Below are positions 33,988 through 45,117 of a stretch of 64,000 nucleotides of DNA, one piece after another. Location of the stretch: the NCBI RefSeq assembly GCF_010389155.1, contig NC_057763.1, forward strand, positions 32,160,645-32,224,644, written 5' to 3'. The position numbers and the translations under genes are program-made. This DNA comes from Erigeron canadensis (lineage: Eukaryota > Streptophyta > Magnoliopsida > Asterales > Asteraceae). Each line of letters opens with the position of its first letter. The stretch's first letter is position 1. The notes beneath the pieces are model-generated. The model saw only the letters and a program-made list of their open reading frames with translations, had not been told where the DNA came from and did not search any database.

Positions 33988-36900
33988 ATGGGGAATAAGT
34001 TGGGAAGAAGAAGACAATTAGTTGATGAAAAGTATACAAGACCACAAGGATTGTATCAACATAAAGATGTAGATCATAAGAAGCTTAGAAAGCTTATACT
34101 TGATTCTAAACTTGCTCCTTGTTATCCTGGTGATGATGATTGTAGTTGTGATCTTGAAGAATGCCCTATTTGTTTCTTGGTTTGTCCCTTTTCATATATA
34201 TATATATATATATATAATTTAAATTTTTTGTGTAATTGAAGTTCAGATATATCTGTGATAATGATTTTAGTACTAATGATTCGGAAACAGTCTCTCTACC
34301 CGCGGATATGACTGTTGGGGGTAGGAATGTAAAATTTCAGCTCCCCACACCTAGCTCATGGCATGATTGGGTATTGTTGACGTTGACATTGATTTTAGTA
34401 CTAATGAGTTGGTAACTTGACTAAAGGGTTGTATTGAATTGATAGGTTGGGAATTGTTGTGGATTTAGAAATGAAAATTCTTTGAATTGTGTGATTTTGA
34501 TACATTGATTTTTCGATTTGTTTGGAACTTTTTTCAGTATTATCCAAGTCTAAATAGATCAAGATGTTGCATGAAAGGCATTTGTACCGGTAAATATTCA
34601 GTTTTTCGTGTAATTGTCATTATTCTACCAAGGCTGAGAATGGTTCTGTTAATTAACGAGTTTTTTTGTTGAATCAGAGTGTTTCTTGCAAATGAAGACA
34701 CCCAATTCTACGCGCCCAACACAGTATCCTTTGTTGGTGTATAATTTACGTAGTTGTATTATTTGTAATCTTCTCAGTTTTCAAAGTTATATGCTGCGGT
34801 TGGGAATTGGGATTCTTAACAATTATAAAGATGTCCATTTTGTAAAACATTGAACTACGCTGTGGAGTATAGAGGCATGAAGAGCAAGGAGGAAAAGGGG
34901 CAGGAACAAATTGTAAGCAGTAAAATACATAATTAGTGGAATAGACTTAACCGATTATTTTGGTAGATAACTTGAATTATACTGTTACAGGAAGAACAAA
35001 GGGTGATAGAAGCCAAAATAAGAATGAGACAACAAGAAATTCTGGATGAAGAGGAACGAATGCTAAAAAGGCAAGATATGAGTTCCTCAAGTAGGATAAA
35101 TGAACCAAGTGAAGCTGAATATTTCTCCCAAGCAGGTATGTGTTAGAAACACACGTTAATTGTTTGTACAAATTGAGTTTCTTATTGAATTTCCAGAGGG
35201 GTGTATTATACAGTATGTTTAAAATGTTTTTTTCCTTCTCGTTTACCATTTAATCAACTTATTTTTACTTATATGCAGCGACAACTTCTTCTGAAGGTGA
35301 GGAAATCATTTCTGCTCCACATTCGGTTGGTGCAACAATTAGATATCCTCAACGTTCTAGGGAGAACAGGTGTGTGTGTGTGTGTTTAATTCCTGCTAAT
35401 GTTAAGCTCCTGAGCTATTTTATTCTATCCTTGCCATAATATTTTAGTGCCAAATTCGAATATCTGTTTTGTTATTCTAATATATATTACCTATAGCAAA
35501 TAATTAGATTTCCCTGAGCTTATCTTGTAAAGCATTATTGCATGCGAGATGATATGGTTGACTTCAAAAGATATAAGAAGACAGTTTAGTAGAAATTGTG
35601 GCACAAAGGAGGTAGTGCCATAGCAAGTGGAGGTGGCAATTTCAACCACTTTATGGGTATATTTGGGTTATGCACTTGTATTTTGTCTTTAACGGGTAAA
35701 GCGAGTACCTTCTAGAAATCTTAAACATGGAACTAGTTGGATATGTAAAACTGGTTGAAATTCTCCCAAGTGTACTTGATTATCAAGTTTTAATTGAAAA
35801 ATACAGTTTCTAGTCATATTTAAAATATTGATTATTTCTAAAGCTGATTACTTTTGGACACCCAACCCGTGTTAGCTGGTTCCCATCCTACCCGTGCATT
35901 TTGCTACCTGTACTGTTCTTCACTTCTTGCTTTAGAAAAGATATGTAAATGTTAAATCATGTCGTAGTTTTTTTTTAAGTAAATGAGTTAGAGCCGCTTT
36001 GCCTTGTTTACCTCAATAATGGTTATTCCCTAAACTTCCAACCCAGATTAGTTTAACAATGATGACGGTTAAGCTACAAGCTATGTAGCATGCTAAATTG
36101 TAAACATTTTTTTTTTTTTTGTCATTTCATCTTGTCAAACATAGCATTATCAAACTAGCTCTTAAAGCCCATAGGTAAGTCCTTACGTCAAGCATATTGG
36201 ATAGGGTTGGCTGCCAGATTTCTGGTAACCAACTTCAGTCAAAAGTCCTTTGCAACTAACCATCTATAAAATTTTAAAAGGTCCATAGAAAGCTCTGAAT
36301 TTTTAATACCTGGTGATCCGTAAAGGTTAATAGTTCATTATGAGTAGGTGGCACCTGACATGTTAGTAACCTATAACCGAGTTGGCTTTAACATTGACGG
36401 TTCTGACTTTTATTTGAGACTGTGCGTAGAAACCAGTTACTTGCAGATAAGACTGAAACTATCTTCACGTTGGAAGATTTGAAAAGTGAATGGTTTTTGG
36501 CAGGGATGAATATATTGGGCATTCTTTGTGCAATCAACCCTATTAAAACTAAGCGGTGCTTCTACTTTATAACAAGTAGAGCTTATGAAGCACAAATTTT
36601 AATTTAGTAATGATAAATGTGGCTATTACATAGTCTAATCTTTTCAAATTTTGACTCGTCTTATGCATTTCTCTTCTTTTCCTTCACCTTTCCTGTTGTT
36701 ATGTGTCTCTTTATCTTGTTAGGCATACGTTTGTTGTTAGGCATACTTTTATGCACATGAATCATTTTTGTTTCGAATATTTTATGGGTTGTCTTATGTG
36801 AATGCAGAGAAGACGAGTTTGACCTTGATCCTGAAAATATAATGCTCATGGAAGCTATCTGGTTGTCGTATCAGGTACTAATTATTTTCCATACATTCAT

Positions 36901-37799
36901 TTACAGCTGCAACAATTTTTTTGACTGTTAGATCTTTTTTAAACTCGTGTTGTAACCAACAATTATTAGGCCACAGAATGTCATGATTCAGGAAAGACTC
37001 GAAGCTTATAATATATGTAATGCTCTTTCAAAAATATAAATTTTAAGGTTATCTGAACCGGCGCTTGTCAAATTGATGACATGGCTGCTTCGGTCTCAGT
37101 GACTTTTGCAATGCTGAATTTTTTGTCCTGATGACGTGACACCTAGAAACCAGAATATAAACTTAAGTCAGAAGTTGTATAAACGTCAAAATATACCTCT
37201 TTATGTAATCTGTTATGTTTCTTCGTTTTAATATCGTTATTTTGTTTATGGTTACCGGGGATTATATACAGGAGGATAACAAGCATCAACACCATAATTC
37301 CAACTATGGCGATGCTGCCCAGTTAGCAAAATATGCAACTGAAGTTCGTGTTTTAGCGTCTATGGCTCCACAAGCCGAATCATCAGCCTCAACATCATCA
37401 CCTTCTGGGGGTCTTGCATGTGCCATAGCCGCTCTGGCTGAACGGCAGCAAAAGGGAGGAGAATCATCAACCAATTACAGCCACTACGGTGGGAATATGT
37501 CAACATACAACGTGCATCCAGACCATAGCTCAACAGGGTTATCACTTGATAGCCATCTGCAAATAGATCATGATGGTTCAGATGAATTGACTGAACCAGT
37601 CTATGGGTATGATAATTCAAGTGCAGTAGATGATATAAGCAGGGGACAACGCGGTCAACAGGATGAAATGGAGAATGGTTATGGTGGGGGGAGTATAGTT
37701 GTTCCCGAGAGCTTCGAAGAGCAGATGATGCTAGCCATGGCAGTTTCGCTGGCAGAGGCTCGAGCTAGGACTAGTACACCAGAAGTTGCTTGGATTTAG
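33988..37799 (+). CDS. DA2: RING-type E3 ubiquitin ligase, DA2/GW2 family
   Basis: DA2 and rice GW2 ubiquitinate growth factors (DA1 for DA2) and limit cell proliferation, so they restrict seed and organ size. Eight coding exons fit canonical GT-AG introns: 33988-34179, 34538-34589, 34678-34723, 34831-34912, 34991-35135, 35279-35369, 36808-36874 and 37272-37799. Together they are 1,203 nt, giving 400 residues; Arabidopsis DA2 is of similar length. The start [10 protein letters not shown] is the family start. The unusual RING spans about residues 59-101 (CPIC, CC, CTEC, CPFC). A charged helical stretch ([14 protein letters not shown]) follows, then MEAIWLSYQ and a Ser-rich region with [13 protein letters not shown]. 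The conserved C-terminal [20 protein letters not shown] precedes the stop. Intron 6 is long (1.4 kb). No disabling change seen. Confidence 0.94.
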
Positions 37800-38783
37800 C
37801 TTGTGTGTTTTAAGGAGTGTTTGTGTTGGTATACAGTATGTAAAACAGAAAAGATTAGTTTAGGTTTGTGGGTAGAGCTTTAAATCATGAAACCATACAG
37901 ATATATGTAGCTCCCTCCCCCTTCTCCCTCATAAGATTTCAGTGTCTTGTATCATTTGTTGTTAGTGAGGGAATTCAGATTCAGGTTTGAAAAGTGAAGT
38001 CAGTGATTGTCTTTGGCCATACACATATACGCGTACTTTTGGTCATCACATTATACGTATATGCATATGCTTGTGCTCATCACAGTAATAGCGTGCTTCT
38101 ATTTTTCTGATGGTTGTTCGTTGGACTGGTTATTAGTGGACTCTCCGTTAATTGCCAATTATTGACTTAATGACTACTCGACCGTGCTTACCAGCCACAG
38201 TTAAAAGAGAAGTCAATGTGGTATGTCTGGACATCCTTTATATCAGCCTCATGTGCACGATAATATGACAAGTCATATCTATTCATTTTTACTGATGAAT
38301 CAAGGCATTTCAAACTGTCTGTATCAATGTCACCTCTTTGGAAATGCACTAACGTGAGAGACCCTTCATGACTTCATGTTACTCTCTTGAGGTCTGGTTG
38401 AGCTTGAATCGATAGTGACATGAAATGTTTTATCACAAAATCTGAGCGATTAGGAAAAAGTTTTGAATATCCGAGTGACTCGATCCTCAATGCATATAAC
38501 TTACACGACATAATTTGATCCCTTTAAAATGATCTTTATTTCTTTGCTACGTTATTCTGGTTTTTTTTAAAGATAAATAAGTCAATTATGATGCTTAAGT
38601 TTTAATTGACTTGTTATTTGAAAATAATTTACTATTGAAGACGTATATTAGAAGCTCACAAACTAGCGTGCACGGGATCGATCACGGATGCTTTATCCCT
38701 TTGAATTGACTTTTCAGTCGACGCTCTTGTCTTGTACATTACTTGCATATTAAAGTCAAAATTCATCCTAAGGATTTATTTAG
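37800..38783. other. DA2-like 3' region and intergenic DNA
   Basis: The first few hundred bases are presumably the 3' UTR. No further gene or strong repeat is visible before the target duplication TATATTTAA at 38784-38792. Confidence 0.6.
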
Positions 38784-39660
38784 TATATTTAAGAGTTAAT
38801 TACAGAAATCGTCCCTGTCGTGGTACTCAGCTTGCAGATTTCATCCCTAATTTTCAAAAATTATAGTTTTAGTCTAAAAAACTTTGCTCCGTCAACAGTT
38901 TTAGTCGTGGCCATAAACGTCCGTTTAAAACCAAGTCACGTGATTCACACGTGATAGGTAATCTCGTAAATTGGCTTAATAATACCCAGAGTTAATTACA
39001 GAAATCGTCCCTGTTGTAGACGGTCACTTGCAACTTTCATCCCTAACTTTCAAAAAATTACAGTTTTGGCTCAAAATTTTTATCCTCAATCTATATGAAA
39101 AGAAACATTTACACACAAAAAAAATCCTAATTATCCAACTTCTTTTATTTCTGTCAGATATAAATTCACAAACAATCTTAACTCACACCTTACTCTCTTT
39201 TTGAAAACTAGAGATTCAGACTCTCTTGGATTTAAGTGTTTATGGGTTTTAAATAATTGATATATTTTTTTTACTTAGTTTTATTTTTGTTTTGAGAATT
39301 TATAAAAATAGAGGAAGAGCTAAGAATAATAAAGATAGTGAGATTTTTCTAAGATTTTTTTGTTTGTGAATTAATTGTATATAAAGAATAGATCTATGAT
39401 GTGACTAATTTATACCCATTTCCCACATCGTTATTGACCGTTTATTTAAGTGTTTTAAGTCTATTTTGTGTGCATTTGGCGCGTTTATGGTGTTTGTTAG
39501 TGTTTACAGGCTCTAAACAGGTTACGCGTTTATCTGGCACATTTTCGGATGATTTTTGGTCAAGACAATGATTTATGAGATTGAGAGTTGATAAAGTTTA
39601 GAAGATTGAAGAGTTCAGCAAGCTTAAAGACCGAAAAACGAATTTTAGTCACCAAGCTTG

Positions 39661-39930
39661 TGACTGCGGCGCAGTGGAGGTTGCTATGCCCACTGCGCTG
39701 CAGTCCATATCCACGGAAAAGAGTGGAACACACCCCACTGCGGTGCAGTGGGGGTTACACTAGGACGACTGCGCCGCAGTCGAATCAAAAGGAAAGAAGG
39801 CCGACGAAAAGGACTGCGCTGCAGTGGGAGTATCCATTGCCAATGCGCCGCAGCCATCCAAAAGTCAAAGTCAAACCCTCCTCACTGCGGCGCAATGAGG
39901 GGATGCACTACCCACTGCGCCGCAGTGGGT
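39661..39930. repeat. Array of eight GC-rich palindromes
   Basis: Variants of CCACTGCGCCGCAGTGG recur every 25-55 bp, for example near 39663, 39691, 39736, 39768, 39812 and 39912. Each could form a short perfect hairpin. They make the local GC content far higher than the surroundings and open an Arg-rich frame (39588-40031) that I regard as spurious. Confidence 0.9.
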
Positions 39931-40183
39931 GCACGGGGGCTAAAGGGTTGGATCGTTTTCTGTATCAGATTTTGAAGGAGTATAAAAGCAAAAACCCTAG
40001 GTCGAATTTCAGGCATCAAAAATCTTTCTAGGAGCTGTTCTACAAGGGTTCTTCAATCTCCAATCAAGATAATTTCTTAGGCGGATTCGTTGAAGATTCA
40101 CGAGCACCCATCTAGATTGTATCTACTTACTGTCTTGCAATTTATTTTTCATCTTGGTACATCATGTTTCTCTTCTATTTTAA

Positions 40184-42105
40184 TGTAACACCCCAAATAT
40201 TTCAAGGTAAAAGAAATTGACCCCTTTTTATAGTTTTGACATTAAATTAATTTCCTAGTATTTTATTTTTGGATATGGGGTTAATTTAGTTGGAACTTTA
40301 GCGGATAGCGGGTAAAATACCCACCAAATTGAGAAGTGGGTCGTGGCACCCATAGGAAGTGCCAGACATCTTCTTTTGAGTATGAATCATACTTCCACTC
40401 TTATTTTTTTCTTCCCTTCATGCATTCCTTCTCATATTCTTTCAAAATCAAAGAGTAGTTCATTAAGAGCAAAATCATTAATCATCTCCATCTATATTAG
40501 AAATTTACAAGCTAGGGTTTTGGTGATTTTGGGTGGTGGCTGAAAATCAAGAGGAAAAAGGGGAGAAAAAGAAATTGTAGCCTATAGTCTTGATTTAGCT
40601 CATTGAATCTTGAGGTATTGAATTCCCTTAATTTAGTTTTTATCTTTCTTTTGAAATTAGGGTTCATGGATGAACCATATTGGGGGTTTTTGCAAGAATA
40701 TGAATTATGGTTAATTTTTCTCAATTCCTTAGTTAACCTAATTGTCATTGAGCAATGTGATGTGTTTGATTATGAAATTAACAAGCTCATGTGAAAATCT
40801 TAGTTAATGAGAAAAGATGAATTTTTTTTCTATTTATTGAAATATGGATGAAAATGGTAGGTTGAACTACCCCATGTTGTTGTTAAAGATGAAAGTAGCT
40901 CAATGACAAATGGGTTGGGTTTTGGGTTTAGGAAGACTAGTGATTGAGTATGACTAGGTTGAGCTAGTCAAGTTGTGAATGTAAGCTTATGCACTTTTAT
41001 GATATGATTATAGATTGAAGCTTGCTTGTGCTTATTTGTTTAGCATTATTGTCCCTTTTTGCAGAGGAGGTGAGTATATTTGCATACCCTTATGTTTACG
41101 TTGGGTCAATTACCATGAGATGTGAATGTTCCAAGCATGATAATTGATTTGGCTTGAAGCCCATGTGGGGCATTGTTTATGAGGCCTAAGAACCTCCGGG
41201 GCCTAAGAATCTCGATAGTTGATGTGATATGAGGCCTAAGAACCTCCGGGGCCTAAGAATCCCGATAGATATGATTGTTACGATTGTTTAGCTTATATGG
41301 ATCCATATATGTATTGTTTGTGTGCAAGGTGAGTATGTAAATGTGACATGACGATGCCATAGGTTACATGTAAAAGTCCTTGTACTATGCCCTCCTTCGT
41401 ATTCATAAATGTATGCAAGTATATTCACTAAGCCTTTGCTTATGTTTTAGTTGTTTACTATTTTATAGGTAGTTCCGGAAGAAGAAACTAGTGTGGTTGA
41501 TATTGAAAGATTTGATAGAGCTTGAAGTGGTATTTTGCAAGATTTCAAGGTATTAGGTCATTCATGGATGAATGACTAGTTTTGGCTTTTAGAGGCTTAG
41601 AAGTCCCTCTCCCTTTGGCTCTTGAAACTTTTCGTTTTGATGGTCTTGTTTTGGTCAAATTGTGTAAATGGGCAAGTGTAAGTTTCAGCAAACTGTGAAG
41701 TTGTATTTAGACAAAAATGGCGTCAAATGGGTAAATGACCCATTCTTTGTGTTCAAGGGTTTTGAAACTAGACTCAATCGTAATTATGTATACAACGTGT
41801 TTGTAATGTTGTGGGTAATCTCTGGAAAGTGTTTGGTAAAGTTCGTTTTGAAATTTGAAGGTCACAAGTTCGATTTAGTGTCAAAAATGTTTTAGGGTAG
41901 CTGATGTGCTGCCCACTGCGGCGCAGTGGTTTTCCTCGACCTGAATTGATGTTCTTCCCACTGCGGCGCAGTGGGGCTTTGTCCCTTTCTTTGCCGAGGC
42001 TTTCCACTGCGGCGCAGTGGGGAGTGCTCGACCCACTGCGGCTCGGGGGGGTGTAAAAAAAATTTTTTTTTCCAGTATTTCGGTTTATCGAGTTTAGTCC
42101 TTGCA
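40184..42105. mobile_element. Solo LTR (copy ii of the TGTAACACCCC family), innermost of the nest
   Basis: Starts TGTAACACCCC and ends TCCTTGCA, flanked by TTTAA (40179-40183 and 42106-42110), 1,922 bp. It shares with copies i and iii the blocks AGGAGGTGAGT, TTCACTAAGCCTTT and TAGTTGTTTACTATTTTAT. Near its right end (41912-42050) it has four copies of the same GC-rich palindrome found in the surrounding LTR. Probably Ty3/gypsy. Confidence 0.85.
41912..42050. repeat. Four GC-rich palindromes in the inner LTR
   Basis: CCCACTGCGGCGCAGTGG occurs three times almost unchanged (near 41912, 41957 and 42003) and once degraded (near 42031). It is the same core as at 39661-39930, although the host LTR is different. 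Confidence 0.9.
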
Positions 42106-43436
42106 TTTAATTACTATTGTGGATTGATCATGAGTGGCTAAACGTTTAATCATCCACTTTGATGAAACTAGACGGATAATGTGATTGCAACATTTTTAAT
42201 TCAAAAGAGTTTATTTAATTATCGTTGTTCTGTGATCTTGACGATTTTAATTCTTTTTATTAATTAGTTTTGATATTGGTTGCATATGATTCTTCGTTGG
42301 TGGTACCAGTTGAATGTGTATGTGATTTTAAAACGGTTACTTGTCTATGAGTAATTATCACTAGTTCATGGTATGATAGTGAATATCATTTTAAGAAAAG
42401 ATTAATTTTGTCAACGTGATTGATATCAGTTGGTGGTACCACGTTATTGTCACATAGGTTCAATTGATAATTTGATAGTCAATAAAACTGATTGTTGGAA
42501 GAAATGTCTTTGTTTTGGTGGTACCGGCTTGGGTAATTTAACTAGCAGTTAGGTGATTCGGTATTTTGTTCACGGTTGGTGGTACCACGTGAGCACCTTA
42601 ATCTTGTCACGATTATCTTTAAACTCTAGAGATTTTGTTCTTAATTAAATGCAATCACATTTGAAGTCGAGGGAAGTCAAGGTGAATGACTTTTAATTAT
42701 ATTGTCTGAAGTTCTTTTTAATTTTATGCAATTTGAATTGCAAATCAATTTTTACTTTTAGTGTCAAGAGGATTTTCAAAGCAACACCCGTTTTCCAAAC
42801 CATTTCATAAGCATCTAGTCATTTCCAATACCTGAGAACGAACTCGGACTTATCCCTTAACTATATTACAAACGATCGGGTCCACTGCCCGTGAGTGCGT
42901 AGTAGTGAGTTTTTAGGTAGTTATAGTTTTATAAATTTAAAGCTCGATTTTGCACATCAATCTAATATATATAATTATATATTGTGTTTGTATACAGATT
43001 ATGTATTGATATGAAAGTAATGAGATTTGGAGTTTCATTAAATGTTATATTAAATTTGTGTTTGATTTTGGATCTGGTATTGTATCTGTGATATATGTTA
43101 TGCATTATAAATCCAAATGATTTTGCGTTTAATTTTATTTTGGATTTTGGACCAAAAATGTAATTTTTTGAAAGTTAGGGATGAAAGTTGCAAGTGACCG
43201 CCCACAACAGAGACGATTTCTGTAATTAATTCTGGGTAATATTAAGCCAATTTACGAGATTACCCATTACGTGCGAATCACGTGACTTGATTTTAAACGG
43301 ACGTTTATGGCCAGGACTAAAACTGTTGACGGAGCAAAGTTTTTTGGACTAAAACTGTAATTTTTAAAAGTTATGGATGAAACCTGCAAGCTGAGTACCA
43401 CGACAGGACGATTTCAGTAATTAACTTTATATTTAA

Positions 43437-44179
43437 ATACGAGTAATATATAACAAATCATGTTTCCATTCTTAAGTAACTTATTATATACCTTTGTATT
43501 ATGAAATTCCTATAATATCAACGTAAGAAGTCCGTACATCTTATTTGTATTGTTATCATTTTAACAAAAATTATATTATATTATATAATCCATCAAGTTC
43601 TACTAACATGTCAACTATAAGATTATTTATTTATATACTTAAAAGATGATGATTATGTATATTATCTCAGAATGATATAACACATCTAATGCTCTTAATT
43701 TGTTGTTAGTAGAAAATATACTCTAACTATATGGTCTACATTTGTATATATTTATAATCAAATTGTAAGATCATACGTATTATGATTAAATACTTACGAA
43801 AATTATAAGGAACCAATAATTAGTTGTTTCACTAACTAGTACCACAATATATATGGTTATACAGATTGAAAAATGAGCATTAATTGAGAATGTTTCTTGC
43901 TTCGGTAGGTCGCAAACATGATGAAGAAGATCCCCTACAAATTAAACAAGCATCAATCTATTTAATTTGTTTTATACGATTTCCACAAACTATTTGAAAG
44001 ACAAGCAACAAGTCGGTGCCCCACACATGCATTGCATAGGCATATATATATCTATAGACATAAGATTACATATATACAAATCGATCTATATATGCACAAT
44101 ACAAGAAGAAGATCAATCCAAGCACGAATTAATAGATCGAGATATCTTTAATCGACGTACCATTGCATAAACATCCGTC
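43437..44179. other. Intergenic DNA upstream of the HIPP gene
   Basis: AT-rich, without repeats that I recognise. The last part is probably the 5' UTR and promoter of the gene starting at 44180; no TATA box stands out among many TATA-like strings. Confidence 0.5.
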
Positions 44180-45117
44180 ATGGCGGTAAGCTTTCTTTAG
44201 TTAATTAATTAATTACCATATCCATTGAGTTATATGTCAACTTGATCGACTTAATTTGTAATATATAACAAGTTCCAATTACAAACATATATACATATAC
44301 AGATCATAGAAATGCGAGTACATATAGATTGTCCAGGATGTGAGAACAAGATCCGAAAAGCTCTTCAAAGACTCAAAGGTACATAAATATCTATTAATAA
44401 TTAGTTGAGTCAATATGAACTAATTATTCTGTACCTCAAATTATAGGAAGAACGTAGATTTTGTATTAATTTCTATTATTTAGTGTATGTTCTCAATATA
44501 TGGAACCTAGCTTACCGATCTACATGTAAAACCATGTACCCGTAATTACTTAATTAGGGTCGTTCAAAGAATTCGACCAATTGATGGAAACAAGTTTGAA
44601 TTTCCTACCTTAATTAGAGTTGTAAAATTTATATTAACTAAGCAATTAAATTCTGAACCAAACAACCCCGGCCCTTAGAGTTGTAAAATATGATTTTGGT
44701 TTAATTATATTGTATTAATTAATTAATGCAGGAGTGGAGAACGTAGAAATAGACACGGGGTTACAAAAGGTAACGGTCACAGGAATCGCGGACCAGAAGA
44801 AGGTGTTGAAGACGGTAAGGAAGACAAGCCGGCAAGCTGAAATATGGAACGTACCCTATAATCCAGAAATCCGAAGCCATAACTACAATGTTAATCAATA
44901 TGCACCACAACAACAACAAAATGGTGGTTCCGTCCCAGGCCCATCTGGGACGTTTTACACCCGCCAGCCAGCTTCAGCGTCATCATACAACTACTACAAG
45001 CATGGTTACGATAATCAACAGGGCTATAACCCGGTACAATCATCTGGATTAATTGGACACCAAACTGGTGCTGCCTTTAGCGATGACAATACCAATGCTG
45101 CCTGTAACATCATGTAG
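44180..45117 (+). CDS. Heavy-metal-associated isoprenylated plant protein (HIPP)
   Basis: HIPPs are small metal-binding, lipid-anchored proteins linked to metal handling and stress responses. Three exons fit GT-AG introns: 44180-44185 (only Met-Ala), 44303-44378 and 44732-45117. They total 468 nt, giving 155 residues. The HMA domain (about residues 3-70) has the metal site MRVHIDCPGC with Cys12 and Cys15, then VTVTGIADQKKVLKTVRK. A Tyr/Gln/Asn-rich linker (YNYYKHGYDN) leads to GAAFSDDNTNAACNIM. The last four residues, CNIM, form a CaaX box for farnesylation. The two-residue first exon is inferred from an ATG followed at once by a good donor (GCG/GTAAGC). Alternatively translation could start at the Met in exon 2 (44312). 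Confidence 0.9.

Larger units (their letters stand above)
39397..42959. mobile_element. Solo LTR nested in the MULE, itself split by another LTR
   Basis: Starts TGATGTG and ends CACATCA (7-bp perfect inverted ends), with the 5-bp duplication ATCTA at 39392-39396 and 42960-42964. Without the inner insertion it is about 1.64 kb. It carries eight palindromes of the type ACTGCGCCGCAGT at 39661-39930. Its right part includes CGATCGGGTCCACTGCCC, seen also in reverse near 25000, and GGTGGTACCA repeats. No coding domain, so the retroelement family is unassigned. Confidence 0.85.
38793..43427. mobile_element. MULE-type element with ~290-bp terminal inverted repeats, carrying nested LTRs
   Basis: The left arm (38793 to about 39095) and right arm (about 43136-43427) are reverse complements over nearly 300 bp, starting GAGTTAATTACAG and ending GTAATTAACTT. 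They are flanked by a perfect 9-bp duplication, TATATTTAA (38784-38792 and 43428-43436), the size used by Mutator-like elements. Each arm itself contains two copies of TTAATTACAGAAATCGTCCC or its complement, about 200 bp apart. No transposase is present. Removing the nested LTR leaves about 1.07 kb, so this is a non-autonomous MULE. Confidence 0.85.

Noticed and set aside
39588..40031. 147-codon Arg/Cys-rich frame
   Set aside because: Made by the GC-rich palindromes of an LTR. No start context or family features.
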